This document shows positions 21,473 to 33,790 of a DNA stretch of 64,000 nt, in pieces (within the stretch, counting starts at the first letter, position 1; each line of letters begins with the position of its first letter). Origin of the DNA: Cycas panzhihuaensis (taxonomy: Eukaryota > Cycadophyta). The stretch spans positions 4,340,001-4,404,000 of the forward strand of contig CM041465.1 of assembly GCA_023213395.1 (NCBI GenBank). The letters run 5' to 3'. The notes beneath the pieces were generated by a model. The model was not told the origin of the DNA. It saw only the letters and a program-made list of their open reading frames with translations, and searched no databases. Position numbers and translations under genes: made by a program.

Positions 21473-24400
21473 TGTTTCCTGGCTACTGGGAATGGGAATG
21501 GGCATGGGAGAGTCAACTCAGGTAAGTACAGGTACACTTCTATCCCCTACCATTATCAATTCTAAGAGAGGTAGATTAAAATGTTTCTTTTACATTGCAT
21601 GATGATTGACTCATTGCATGACCATTATGCATCCGTTGCTTGATTACATTGCATCATATTACTTTATCCTATAATGATCTAGGGATATGCATCCCATGGT
21701 GCTCCATTACCCTCCTCCATATCTCCATGATTCTCCTCAGTACCAGTTGGCCTCTATAGCCCAATCACATCACCCATCGATGTGCCTCGACCTCTAACAC
21801 CTCGTCTAGGCCTAGTTGGTATCCTCCACATATTTGATGACTTTTATGGGAAATTCTGGCCCCTAATACTTAGCTATTATAGGTTCCCCTAGTCCCATAA
21901 TTGTTTCCTTCCACCTGGATAGAGTACCATACCCCTCTAGGCCTAAGTTACCCCCTTTTTTAAGCTTCCAATCTTCTCTCTTTTTATTTTTGTCTATGTA
22001 TCTTCCACACAATGATGAACACTACAGTACTGCTATGAACTTCAAAGTACCACTAAGTTTACCATAGGGTGATTGTCATAATTTGTTGTTTAACATCTAC
22101 CACAACTAATTTCACATTTATTGTGAAATTACCATGTGGTAGCGACTTATTGATGACCCAGGCCAAATCCTAATTGCTTGATTGAGCTAGGGTTGGGTTT
22201 AAACACCCAAAACAACCTCATTTCATCTCTCTTCTTGGCTCTCTTACTAAAGTTTTTCACACCATTCTCTCCAGAAATGCCCTTCAATAAGATAATTATG
22301 CCATTATCAACTTCTTAGCCAGCTGCCAGCCCTTTGTAGCTCCATATCCATAGCAACAGGCCTGCACCATGGGCAGTAAAGGGAAGGACACATTCCAAGT
22401 GCTTCATCAATTACAAATCTTTCATCTCACTCCAAGTTTCTTTTGTCTTGCTGCTCCTTTGGGGTTTCACCTGTAAACCCCATAGGGCTAGCTTCTTTCT
22501 CTCATTTCTCAGGTAGATCTATCCCTGATCTACCCATAACAGGTACCTCTAAGCTTTTTGTTTTGCTTTCCCTCTCTTTAAACATTACAAAAGTCATTTG
22601 TTATACTTTTTCAACACCTCTTTTTCCTAATTTCCTATTGTAAACAGGAGGCAAACCCTCCCTTCCTCGCTTGCTTCATGTTTCCTTCCAACTCCTTCCT
22701 AGTTTCTCTAAGGAGGTAGCAAGGAAGAGGCTTTCATAGAGAGTGAAAGGAGTAGAGGTAGGGTTCCACACCCAACAAGCCTTCTCCTCAAGGGCATCCC
22801 CCTTCTCTCCGTACCTCTTCCTTCTTCGTGCCTCCCTTGGGTTTCCAAGGGGCTGTTGGAAAGGAGGTCACTACTGGTAGCAACATATGCAACCCATTGT
22901 TGTACTTGTTATCAACCTCAAAGGCCCTACACAAGTGGGATTTCAGCCCCATACCACACCCTTCTCATCTCTTGGTGTTAGGCTTTGTTGAGGTTGCAAA
23001 AATTGCACTTAACTTTTGCAACATTGATGATAAGTGCAACTTCATCCACAACTTGTTGGTTGCATTCTAAGAGCTTTATTGCATCTGTCTCCTTTTATCT
23101 TCTCGGTACTTAGACAATGTGGAGCATTTCTTACTTAGAGGGCTTTCCATTCTGAGGCTAATCACCCTCCTTATCCTCTTAGCCCCCCTTTTCCCCTATT
23201 ATTTACAAAATAGCATAAAAGGGACTAAGAGTAGTTTTGTGATGAGAATATTTCTTTTGGTTAAAATACCATATATCATATTATTCAACATATTATACAT
23301 CTATCCCATGTATACTTACCACCCATTGGGAAAGGGCAAATGTCACTTGATAGCAGGTTTCTTTCTTGTTATGCGAGGAGAGGAAGAAGGGAATCCTTAT
23401 CTAGGTACATCCCCACCTTTCCAACCATTATTTCTTTTGGGTCTTCAAGTTGTATGATAGTAATGGTAATTGCTTTTTTTTTTTTTTTGCAATACTTTCT
23501 TTCCCTTTTCATTTCCTTTTGACTTGGGGGAAGGTAAGGGAGCCCCCACCCCTCTTCACTGGAACCATTATGTTGTGTCATCCGCAGTTAGGGTAGAACG
23601 AGGAAAGTAAGCATAATAAGGGCAGCACTACTATCAGTCGCCTAGTTCTAGGTATACCTTTTGCTTCCCTTAATCCTCCTCTCCTTGCTTTCTTTCTTTT
23701 GCCCACACATCATTTAAGAAAAAGGAAAAGAAGAAGAACTAGTTTAGGTCATTTGCACTTAGCTAGTTTTCTTACTTGCTTGATAAAGTGCATGTAACTA
23801 GAATCCTACACATTTACACACCTACTTGGTTACATTGCTTATTGAACTTGCATCTTTTACATATATCTCGCATTATATAGCTACCTTATTACCTCTCTTT
23901 CTTTCATGTTTTAAAGATAATGAGAACTTTGTATTGTTTCCTTATTTAGTAACTTCTTTCATATAAGGACATATTGTCGCATGCACCACAACTCCTCTAT
24001 ACTACTCTACATTATAACTGACGAACATAAACCTTGAGACACTCCTTTCATTGGTTCTTACCCCTAGGATCCTTTTGGATTTGGTTCCCTAAGGGCATCC
24101 CCCTTTTTTAGGCTGCCTTCTTTATCTTCTCTAGCCATCTTTGATCACCTTAGTATAACTTTTAGGTTGATTTTATACCTGTGAGATTAGTCGTCCTCCT
24201 AATCCCTCTCTTGTGTAAGCCATTCTTCTTCTCTACCTAAAGCTACCTCTTTCACATCCTCTTTTCCAAGTGAGGAGCCATTCCCTCACTTTTCCTTTCC
24301 TCCCTCCTTCGACCACCTAAGGATGGGGGGGCCCTTATCTTTGAGGTTACTCAAGAAATTGAGGATATCCCTCACACACCCATCACTCCTAATCAAGGTA

Positions 24401-24577
24401 GAGTTGCCTCAGAAGAATTTGTGTGCCATTTGTAGGTCTCGAACCTACATTCCAATGCACGGACACCTTTTGTGGGTGATTTCCTTCACTTTCCCCATAG
24501 ATCCTTAGCCTTGAAACCTTTTATTATTTGGCTTGATCTTGTCTAAGTGTAGTTATACCTCTGGAGGTGTGATTCCA
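21473..24577 (+). repeat. 3' LTR of gypsy C
   Basis: Starts TGTTTCCTGGCTACTGG and ends GATTCCA, followed by tatct. 3105 bp against 3127 for the other copy. It is preceded by gatct of the duplicated integrase fragment, so taken alone it looks like a solo LTR in gypsy A with its own target duplication. Confidence 0.85.
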
Positions 24578-24582
24578 TATCT

Positions 24583-25065
24583 CAATAGAGATATAAACAA
24601 AGGCATGATACATATAGAAAAGAGATTACCTCTAGTTATATATCAGCAAGAAAATATTACAAGATGAAAGTAAAAAGTAAAAACCTTTACATTATGTTCC
24701 TTTTAGAATTTAAAGAAAATTAGAGAAAATACTTTTTAGCTTAAATTACTGGAATTCACAAAGATGTATTTAGTTGTGAATGTTGAGAATCTAAAGATGT
24801 TTGAGACATCTATATTAGATGAAGAGGAATATGGTATTCAACTCCTTCCAAAACTAGAGGAGTTACGAGTGGAGAAAGAAGAACTATTGCAAATTGATTG
24901 CATTCTTTAAAGGAAGTATACCATAACTAAAAAAGGCACAATTAAGTCCTTCAGGATTGCAGAGAAAGAACAACTAGATAGAAAAATGGGATAATATAAT
25001 AGGGAGAAGGGAAAAGTCAAGTTCCCTCACTTACAATTGTGATATTCATGAGGCCATAAACTTCT
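24583..25065 (+). pseudogene. Gypsy A integrase C-terminal domain and chromodomain-like tail (decayed)
   Basis: Continues the A polyprotein where 9172 stopped: RYKQRHDTYR (expected RYKARHDxHR), LYISKKIL, KPLHYVPFRI, VVNVENLKMFE, then LDEEEYGIQLLPKLEELR and CIL*RKYTITKKGTIKSF. The GPF/VVNVENLK text is the integrase C-terminus of plant chromoviruses. The last part has the position and pattern of their degenerate chromodomain, proposed to guide insertion to particular chromatin. That reading of the tail is an inference. Confidence 0.72.
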
Positions 25066-25081
25066 AAAAGCAAGGGAGTTC
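25066..25081 (+). other. Polypurine tract of gypsy A
   Basis: aaaagcaagggagttc lies directly against the TG of the 3' LTR and is the expected primer for plus-strand DNA synthesis. One pyrimidine interrupts it and the last three bases are not purines. Confidence 0.6.
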
Positions 25082-25988
25082 TGATCCAAATCAAATCCTT
25101 TTTAATGTTTATTTCCATTCAAAAAGAATGAAAATACCTTTGGATGGAGTTTTATAGGTGTTTCTAGCATTCAACAAGTAAAAAATAAAATTATGTGCTC
25201 TTAAAAATAGAAAAAAAATATGTATTACCAAGTATGACTAAGTGCAACTAGGTGCAACCAAACTGCAACTAGGTGTAACTAAATTATGACCAGGTGCGAC
25301 TAGACTACAAGCAGGTACAACCAAGTGTGACCAAACTATGAGCAAGTGCAACCAAGTATGATCAAAATACGACCAGGAGTGACCAGGCTGTGAATAGGTA
25401 TGACTAGGTGCAACTAGACTCTGATCAAAGGTAAAAAAAATTGATCTGAGGATCACAAAAATTACCCAGTATAGTTGTACACCTATCAACTATCTAATAA
25501 GAGATAAAAAATAAGGAAAATTATAATATAAAAGAGAGGAAAAAAAGAAAATAAAACGAGTGGAAGGAATAAAGCTAAATGGATAGGGAGGAGAATAACA
25601 AAACAACCCAGATCTATTCATGAGGTAAGAAGGAGACCCAAAAGTTTTAGACACAATCAGGGAGAGAAGAAATATAGTAGTAGCAGTCTTAGAGAGACAA
25701 CTGGGTTTGTTATTGTCCCAAAAAGGAGTTGCAGTTGAATGGAGGGCAAGATCCTCACATCAAGAGCACTGAAAATATTCCAGGAAAGATGCAATAGCTA
25801 AGAAAGAGACCAAATCTCTTCTATTCATTCCTAAGTTGCTATAGTAGTCTAGCAAATTCTCAATTGAAATAAAAAAATAAATATATTTTATAAGAATATT
25901 TTCAAATGTAATACAAATATATTGTAAATGTTGAATCTAAGTTATTTTAATTAGATTAAGTCATTACTTTTTCATTCAATTTGAATCA
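25082..25988 (+). repeat. 3' LTR of gypsy A
   Basis: Pairs with 4082-5042. 907 bp, TG to CA. Contains the 10-11-bp minisatellite at 25229-25425. Followed by the atcta duplication. Confidence 0.85.
25229..25425 (+). repeat. Minisatellite of 10-11-bp units, 3' LTR copy
   Basis: Same unit and phase as at 4231-4445 (for example gtgaccaaact, atgagcaagt, gcaaccaagt), about 19 units. Individual units have diverged but the 21-bp double period holds. Confidence 0.72.
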
Positions 25989-25993
25989 ATCTA

Positions 25994-27216
25994 ATTCAGT
26001 AATAAATAAGTTGATAATAAAATCATAAAAAGTTTAGTAACACAAGTCTAAAATTAGAATTTAATTAACTCAAATAAATATGAAGTACCATCTTCTTCTA
26101 CTCAGCCCTAAAGTAGTATACAACCTAAATGGCTTCAGAAAATCCTTTTAGTTACTAGTGTTAATACTAGTAATCTATTAGATACTTAAAAAACAAGATC
26201 TTAAAAGTTATAAACTAACTTTACTTTAATAGCCAAAGTTATGTTTAATATTAATCCTAAAACTTTTCAAAGGCTCATAAAAATCTAATAAGGAAATAAG
26301 TCATATGAGCTAAATATGAAGTTCTTCTTAAAAATTCCATATAGGACTTTATTCATTTACTTTAAGGAAGAATTTGGTTAATTGTAAATGGGTCTACCAC
26401 ATAAAGTAAAACTCTAAAGGTACTATCAAAAAGCACAAAGCTCACTTAGTTACAAAAGGTTTTTCATAAATAGATAATATTAATTACATTAAATTCTTTA
26501 CTCCAATTACTAAAATGTATACCATTAAAATTATTATTTCCCTTATAGCCAAGTTTAGTTAACAAATCCATCAAATAGACGTCAAAAGTACTTTTCTTAA
26601 TGGTGATCTTAAAGAAGAAATGTATATGTCCCAACCCCTAGGTTTTATAACTAATTCTAATTTTGTTTAGAGACTTAAAAAGTCCTTATATAGACTTAAA
26701 CAAGCCCCTTAAGCTTGGTTTACTAAAACAAATAATTATTTTAATCAAAATAGCTATATTAATTGTGTTAATAACCCTAATCTTTATTGTAAATAAGAAA
26801 ATAATAATATCACTCTCCTAATTTTATATATTGATGATATTATCATCATTGAATCCTTACCTTCTATTATTTTTAACTAAAATCTAATCTTATGGAATAG
26901 TTTAAGATGACCAATTTAGGTCTTCTTCATTATTTTCTATACTTACAAGTCTATTAATTTGATTCAATAATCTTTATATTATAACCAAAATATGTACTTG
27001 ATCTAATTAAAAGGTTTAACATGGAAAATTCTAAATTAGGTCCCACTCCATTATAAATAGTTGTTAAATTATCAATCACTTGTCAAACACCTCTTTGTGA
27101 TTTGACCCTATATTGTCAACTAATTAGTAGTCTCATCTATCTAACCCATACTTGTTTAGATATTTCCTATATTGTTGCTCTATGTTCTAGGTATATGAAA
27201 CAACTACATAAATCAA
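25994..27216 (+). pseudogene. Copia H reverse transcriptase (decayed)
   Basis: Broken plus-strand frames read FNINPKTFQRLI (start of the copia RT domain), HKAHLVTKGF-type text near 26440, and ITPITKMYTI near 26500-26530. They continue with [16 protein letters not shown] near 26600-26650, LKKSLYRLKQAP near 26680, LYIDDI (active site) near 26825-26840, FKMTNLGLLHYFLYLQV near 26900-26950, and KYVLDLIKRFNMENSK near 26985-27030. This is an unambiguous Ty1/copia RT. Nearly every other line has a stop. Several quoted residues are read across single stops or shifts. Confidence 0.82.
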
Positions 27217-27221
27217 ATTAG

Positions 27222-29678
27222 TGTTTCACCAAAACTTAGTCTCCTTAGTTGTATTTAAATCATGTTGATAAATTGATGCATGTTATATGGTTTTATTGAT
27301 GATAATTAATGTATGTTGATTATATTTAATGGATTGGGCCTTGTTTTATTGAAATGGTGCATGATTATTGATTGATGAAATGTAATAAATGTTAATGCAA
27401 TAGATATTCCTATCATTCTGTTGATGACATAAACTATGCCAATAATTTTTTTTTTACGACCAACTTAACCCCATACTTCCTTCAAAGTTTGTTGTTTTTA
27501 ACTTGTTTGAGATTTCACCCACGTTCTCGTCACTTATCATTTTTTGGGCCTATACTTAATGCATTTCACCTTATTTGAGCTTGTTTACTCTTTAATAAAG
27601 TCTTTTTTGTGATTTAATTCTTATTAAGTATTAATTTTTATCATTTTTGGATCAAATTTTTATTTTACTGAAATCACATTTTTCACCTTGTGAAAAACAT
27701 AGCCAATCATGTTTTCAGAATAAAATCACAATTTTGGTAGGTGAAAAATGTGACCAATCACACTTTTCACTATCATGCAACAAAAAATTAGGTTAGAACA
27801 CAAAAAGTTTACATGTCACCACCCAAATTTGATGGGATTTAGTCCTTTCGATGCCCAGAAGTATTAAGAGAGTCATTATGGATTAGAATTAGAGGAGAAG
27901 AAGTGATTTTTGCTCTAATGTTGTAAGATTTTATGAAGTTTTTAGAGAATTCTTAAAGATTGCTACTGTTGCTTTGGGGACTTGATTTTCTAAAGTTACT
28001 AGATAAAATCTCAAAGAAGTTTTATTATTCTATCACTGTTACTTAATTCTTGATGGTTAAGCCTTCTATTTTCTTGGATCTTCATCAATTTTTTGCCTTA
28101 AACTTCTCTTCATTTGGTAAGATCTTTCCTATTGAGTTTTAGACTTGTTTCATGGCATTTTGAAGGTAACTTTAGCTTATAATTGTTTCTTTTCATTGGT
28201 TGATTTCTATCGTACTCTTATTTGGACTTTTATTATTGAAATATGTGTTGAAAGGTCCGCCTTTTGTGGGGTTCCTTAAGGATAGACTAGGGTGGGGTAT
28301 GGTCATCTCTCCACCATACGTCTAGCTACTCCTTCCCACTCTCTCACAGCAGCTTATATTTTAGTTATACTGTCATTTTTATTTATCATAGTTTGCCTCT
28401 AGTTTAACCTCTTGTATTATTGATGCTTCCTTCTCTAGTCTTGTTTTGAAGGAAAATGTATGGAAAAGTTAGTTAAGTGAAAAGAAAATTGCCATTCTGA
28501 GGCATTCTTTACAATAGGAAAGGAATATTTGTCTTACATCTATCATTGCATGCACTTTTATTTTCAAGTTAGCTTTTGCATCTTGAGAATCAAAAGTTAA
28601 TAGTGTTGTTTGATTAAAGTGTCTCTGATTTTCAGTTTTATATTGGGTTTAAGGATTCCTTTTGGAGGTCTTACTACTGCAATTATGATAGAACCTTTGG
28701 TGGTTAGTCTTGCATGGATGATTATTGTTCAGATTTATGACTTTTTTATCATCTCATAGGTCTAAAAATCATCAGAAAATAACATTAGTTTCCTTTAAGA
28801 ATCTCTCTTTTTGTGCATTATTTTATCACTTTTTAAAGAGAATTGATTGAATGCATTAAAGTTGAAACATGTTGGCTAGTTTTTCATGTAGATTAGTCTC
28901 TTTAAAAGAAATTTACATATAAATCATATGATTACTTTTAGATTTTGAGTAGCATCATCTCCTTTGAAATGAATCATCCATATTGCATATAGGAAAGCTA
29001 TCTCATAGTTGCATGTGCATCTTTCATTTTAAAAACAAAAAATAAAAAGGACTTACATGTAAAGTTTCTAGTATATTTACTTTTGCTTTCATAAAAAAAA
29101 AAAGAAGAAAGAATAGAAAAATAAAAAGATTGATGTAAGTTTGATCTTGTGGTTTCTTTAGTTGTATTATTTTTCTCTTTTGGATTTACATCTTTGCAAC
29201 CATATGAAAACCAAGAAACCTAAACAAGATAAACTATTATTTTCATTAGATCACCCTCTCCCACATCTTAGTAAAACTCAAAAGGTTGAAATGATTATAT
29301 GAGAGGAGTTCCTAGGAAGGATATTGAAGATATTATAAGTGTGGATCTAAATTTAGAACTCCTTCATCAAGTCATATAGGTCAGTAGATTCTCTCATCCC
29401 ATTTGATATCCACACCTTTCATCGTACCCACTCTTACTTACGTAGACAACACTACTAAGCGAAGACTCAAAGGAGGGAAAATATGGTCCTTTAGGTCTTC
29501 TTAAGCTTCATATTATATCTTCCCCAAGCCCCAAACTATTTTTTTGGTAGCCTTACTCAGGATCCAACCCAAGAACCCCCTAGAACACCACCACCTTTTT
29601 GGTGACTGTATTAGGGATAGACTGTGAATCGTGATCTTTCTGGTGACCATACTGGGGATAAACCACAAACCACCATCT
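27222..29678 (+). repeat. 5' LTR of gypsy B
   Basis: Starts TGTTTCACCAAAACTTAG and ends near CCACCATCT before the primer site. Pairs with 41805-44152; roughly 12% differences in the first 230 bases by eye. Contains an inverted repeat (27741-27770) and two primer-site-like 41-bp units at its end. It has no credible gene. Confidence 0.85.
27741..27770. repeat. Inverted repeat gtgaaaaatgtga in the B LTR
   Basis: Arms gtgaaaaatgtga and tcacacttttcac with a 4-base spacer and one mismatch in 13. The other LTR has gtgaaaaatgtaa and tcacatttttcac, again one mismatch, at about 42325-42354. The same words recur at 40160-40290 between the antisense gene and the 3' minisatellite. Confidence 0.65.
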
Positions 29679-29700
29679 TTTTGGTGACCATACTGGGGAG
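29601..29700 (+). other. Primer-binding site of gypsy B, preceded by two copies of itself
   Basis: The word ggtgac..ta.tggggat occurs at 29601, 29642 and 29683, exactly 41 bp apart. The last copy, TGGTGACCATACTGGGGA, is the working primer site, matching the site of gypsy C. The first two lie inside the LTR. The 3' LTR has one such copy (ggtgac at 44115), so the LTR end itself carries primer-site-like sequence. Confidence 0.7.
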
Positions 29701-30850
29701 TTACTATTTATCTTCAAGTAAAGTTATGGAAACAACAACACTTATACCTAGGTGTTCGTTAAGACTTCAAGGCCTTCTGCCTGATTCTCAAACACACCCA
29801 TTACACTTTGGTCAAGATGTTTCATCATTATACGTTGAATCCTTAGAGTTTCAAGCACATGATATATACGTTTACCCTCCTAAAGATTTAGCACAACTAT
29901 ATACCATACCCATGGAATAAGGATATTTAGATCCTTCACAGTATCCCTGTGATCCTTCTTTTGTAAATCCTACTTTCCCATAGGAAGAACCATCTTCTAC
30001 TCAATTACATCCATCTTTTCCTGAGCTGATTCTTACTAGGATCCCTACCCCACTATATATGATTGGTTATCATGATCCATTCTATCTAAAGACTCATACT
30101 ATATCATCTTTACCACAACATGTTTAGATTAATCCCTTAGGTGAAGACTATGAGTCGATTGAGGTAGACCCTCCATCGAAAGTTATGTGGTCAACTCATC
30201 CTTCTCATCCTCCTTCACCAAAACCTATTTCATGACCTCATTCTTTACTTATCGAGGAAGTTGATGATCATAAATCAACCCATTTACAAACTCATCAATC
30301 TTCTCCTAGGTAGTAGATTTAAGTTCATTCTTCCCACTCCATACCTTTAGCTATAGAGGTGATACTACTACTGTCGCTTATGGCATTCCTAACACTATAC
30401 ACATACCCACTTCTAGTCAAGTGGTCATGGCCTCACCTAGTTTATGACTGATTCAGTCTTATTCTACTAAGATTGCTTCATCACATCTTGTTTATTATAC
30501 CACTTAGGTGCCCCTTCATGTATCACATACTATTGGGTCTCATGGTGTTAGGCCTCGTCTATTATCACCTAGAGCATCTAACGTAATTTCCTCATCACAA
30601 CATATTTCTCATACTCAATTACCATATCCACATGCTTTGGTAGGGCAATCACAACTATTGGGGACTTCTAAGAGGCCTAGCTCATAGCCTAACCCCTTTT
30701 ATACCTTTAATTTAAGTTTCCTATAAAGCCTCATATCTCAAATCAATTATGTGGTTAACCCTACAATATGGTTTGTTCCTCCATCAACTCTTCCATTTCA
30801 AGATGTTTCACAATAACCTATACATTCATCCATTCCTCATCTGTCATCCT
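29701..30850 (+). pseudogene. Gypsy B: Pro/Ser/Thr/His-rich region before gag (decayed)
   Basis: Low-complexity coding-like sequence with many Pro, Ser, His and Thr codons (open piece 29624-29920, then stops). No domain was recognised. Same position and composition as 12600-13660 in gypsy C. Probably the N-terminal extension of Tat gag. Confidence 0.45.
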
Positions 30851-30859
30851 TACCTCAAT

Positions 30860-31700
30860 GTCCTACTACATTAAGGCCAAGGAGGCCCTTCCTTGACTAT
30901 ATGAAGTCTCCCTTTCCATGTGAGGTCTTATTATCACCCATGTCATCATTCCTTCCTCAGTTACCCAAAATTTTGGGTGACTCTTCTCAAGACCCTACCT
31001 CTCATATATAGGAATTTGTGCTCGCTTGCATTGATTTTATACCATACGATTATGTTATGATGTGCCTATTCCCTAAATTGCTTCAAGGTGATGCTTTAAA
31101 GTGGTTTTATCATCTTCCTTCAGCTTCAATTCCCTCATTTCAATAACTAGTTAACTCCTTTATCAACTATTTTAATATAGTGAGACTGTTTGAGTATGGC
31201 ATTAAATCCTTGTTGGAAATTAAACAAAATAATGATGAAACTTCAAGAGATTTTATTAGGAGATTTCAAGATCAAGTTCATAATTATCATTCATATCTTA
31301 ATCCTAGCTTATTATTTAATCTATTTACCAATGTGGTGAGGTCTCATATATATTTGAAAGTTATAAAACTTGGTCCTCAAATGTATAAGGAAGTAGTTGA
31401 CTATTGTTTGGATTTAGAGACATTCGAAATACAAGCAGGTATTAAGAATGTTAGAAAACCTATGCCTTCTAAAGATCTAGTTCATCCTATGAAGGCCATC
31501 CACCCTGAGCCTATATATGATCATCTTACTTATTTAATTAGATCACTTGAGTATGCGATCAACACTAAGTTATGTGTTGATGATCTATCTCCTGCTAAAT
31601 CCTCTCAAGAGACCAAAGTAATCCACTTGATCAAGGGGAGGAAGAAGCAAGCTCCTCCCCCACCTCCTTTTTCATCTAGAAATACTAAATGGTGATCCTA
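30860..31700 (+). pseudogene. Gypsy B gag (decayed)
   Basis: Begins near LPQLPKILGDSSQDPTSHI and continues MCLFPKLLQGDALKWFYHL, SFQ*LVNSFINYF. The 171-codon open piece 31180-31695 (SLLEIKQNNDETSRDFIRRF) then runs to a Lys- and Pro-rich end (KGRKKQAPPPPPF). This is the retrotransposon gag domain with the WF motif. No CCHC zinc knuckle is visible. Frames are broken only a few times, so this is among the better preserved genes here. Confidence 0.82.
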
Positions 31701-32064
31701 TCATTAGACTGATGCATATGATAGAAGTGAGTGTTAAATTGTTCAAAATGCAATCCATAATACAAACACTCAAGCAAACCATTCTTGCAAGTCACTGCAA
31801 GACCAAATGATCCACAAGGATCTATTGCCTCAATATAATGAGAAAACCAATAAAGAAGATAAAGGAAAGGGGAAGTAGATACAAGATGATGAAGATAAAC
31901 CTTCAAGCTCTAATTTATCAAAGAATACTACCACTCCCACAAATATTCAAACAAGAAGAAATACTAATCAATCTCATCCACCTCCCAAAGGTGGGGATAT
32001 TAAGAGAACCATAAATATGGTGGAGACTTTATAGAGTGCAGCTCCATCCAAATCATCTGATGAT
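31700..32064. other. Gypsy B linker between gag and protease
   Basis: Lys-, Asn- and Pro-rich in the gag frame, with stops. No domain recognised. Confidence 0.4.
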
Positions 32065-32650
32065 TTGATGGTAAGGAATCTTGACACTTTACCTCTAGTA
32101 CCCCCTTATCCCATCAGGTTTAGGTCCATTCCTTCTAGTTTAAAGGATGGATCTTTCTCTTTGGTAGAAGAACTAAAGACCATTCCTATGGCCATATCAG
32201 TCATTGATTTGCTCAAGTATTACACCAAGCAACATCAACTTTTACTTAATGTATTGGGAGTTCTTGTGGTAGCTTTTTCACCTACTTCTACCCTTTCTTT
32301 TGACCTTGTTACCTTGCCTAGTTGTTCTGCCCATGCACGGAATGACATTCCCCTATTTTACATTGAGATCATCAAGGACGATATCAATATCAAGTAGGTT
32401 ATCATTAATGAAGGATCATCCATCAATGTAATCCCCTTTCATCTTGTTGAGGATTAGAAACCTCTATCTTTGATCCATGTGAATGGATCTGCTAAGGGTA
32501 TGACAAGAATAAAAAGGTGCCCTTGGGTCAAGTTACTCTTCCACTCACATTGGAAGATAAGACAATGCTTACTAACCTTACTATCATTAACTTGGATTTA
32601 GAATATAATATCCTTTTGGGTAGACTATGGATCACCTAAATGGTAGTAGT
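32065..32650 (+). pseudogene. Gypsy B aspartic protease (decayed)
   Basis: The open piece 32065-32397 reads RFRSIPSSLKDGSFSLVEEL, then DLLKYYTKQHQLLLNVLGV, the counterpart of DVLRRCLEQHALLLEAL in gypsy C. It is followed by VIINEGSSINVIP near 32400-32438, where the family has VDxGSSxNVxP. The catalytic Asp appears as Asn. NLDLEYNILLGRLWI (about 32595-32640) is the end of the protease domain. It would cut the Gag-Pol polyprotein. Confidence 0.75.
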
Positions 32651-33790
32651 TTGTTCATCTATTTTTAGTGAACTCAGGTTCATCATGAGGGAGAACTTAA
32701 GATCATCAAATGGAAGCCTAAACTTATTAAACAATCAATTCCTCTCATTGAGATCTTTACAGAACCTAGTGAATCTTCTAACTCTATGGAGTATTTCTTT
32801 CAGTCACTTGGTCTAGGATAGTATTTTGTTATTGAATCCCATTTAACCCATCCAGAAGTGAAGGATGTGGATTTAGTTGAAATCATTCCTTTATCATTAG
32901 GTTCCCCATCCATTTATATTCCTTCAAACTTGACTAATTATTTTTCAGTTCCTTCTTTTTCTATTCTAGAGGAAGAAGTGGCTTCTTGTTCTATCATACC
33001 TTATCAAACACCATCCCCAAGTGACCTTGTTGATGCAAATCTTATTCACACTTGTTTCTCACAAGTTTTGCACTTACCCTCATGGGTAAACTCGGTGGTT
33101 CCTTCCTTGACCACTCAGCTAACAACTACTTCCTTAAGTATTATTGCACATGATTCATGTGTTGATGCTTCCCCATCCTTCTCTCATTCCTCTTTCTTTA
33201 AGACATGGTTGAATAGGCATGAGAAGAAGATAATGTTGCATTAACACCTAGATTTAGTATAAGATGTTGAAGATACTAGTTTACTTAATATGGGTCAAGC
33301 TAGATTTGGAAACTCCATTGTAGTGTAGGAAGTTAATTCCATTTCTACTATCTCTTTACTTTTCTGTCCTCATGTGGACCATCTTATATCTTTGCTTATC
33401 TTGATATCTGCATTCCACCTTGATTATGATATGTCTAATGAAGAGTTTATTTAGCCTTCTTTTTTTCCCAATTTGGGAGCTCGTAGATAAGCCTATCCTC
33501 TTTTCTTTAGTTGCATCAATCATAGAGTTTATATCTACTCCAAACTCTTTGGTTGGTTCTCTTCCATCTTCTATTTCTCAATATAAGAACCTTCACCTCA
33601 TCAACCTCTTTTACCTTGACTATTTTAAGAATGATGAAGCAATCGTTGAGTATCTGGTAGGTTCATCTCCTAGTCTTCCTCATGGACATCACAAGCTAAG
33701 GTTTTCTAAAGTCATAGTTGATCACTCTTATCCTAGGAGTCTATCTCTTCAATTGAACCTGCTGCTCCTTACTTTGAGGAAGGGAATGCA
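32651..33790 (+). pseudogene. Gypsy B spacer between protease and RT (decayed)
   Basis: Open pieces 32858-33244 (128 codons) and 33420-33800 (126 codons) are hydrophobic and Ser-rich with no recognised domain. They fill the variable protease-RT linker of Tat polyproteins. Both lie in the sense direction. Confidence 0.45.

Larger units (their letters stand above)
9168..24582 (+). mobile_element. Gypsy C: Tat-like element inserted in the integrase of gypsy A
   Basis: LTRs of about 3.1 kb, TG to CA. The target duplication is gatct (9168-9172) and tatct (24578-24582), four of five bases equal. The primer site is TGGCAACCATACTGGGGA. Gag, protease, an antisense PMD gene and a separate RNase H are readable. 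RT, its RNase H and integrase of C are not found. The 3' LTR is not preceded by a purine tract but by a second copy of gypsy A integrase (20948-21472), so the 3' end is rearranged. The Tat assignment rests on the primer site, the long LTR, the extra RNase H and the antisense frame. Confidence 0.8.
4077..25993 (+). mobile_element. Gypsy A: chromovirus-like Ty3/gypsy element with its atcta target duplication
   Basis: Perfect 5-bp duplication atcta at 4077-4081 and 25989-25993. LTRs start TG and end CA. Order is LTR, primer site, gag, protease, RT, RNase H, integrase, chromodomain-like tail, purine tract, LTR, typical of plant Ty3/gypsy. Inserted into copia H between integrase and RT. Itself interrupted after the integrase core by gypsy C (9173-24577). 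All reading frames are broken, mostly by TAG and TAA replacing Trp and Gln codons. Confidence 0.88.
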
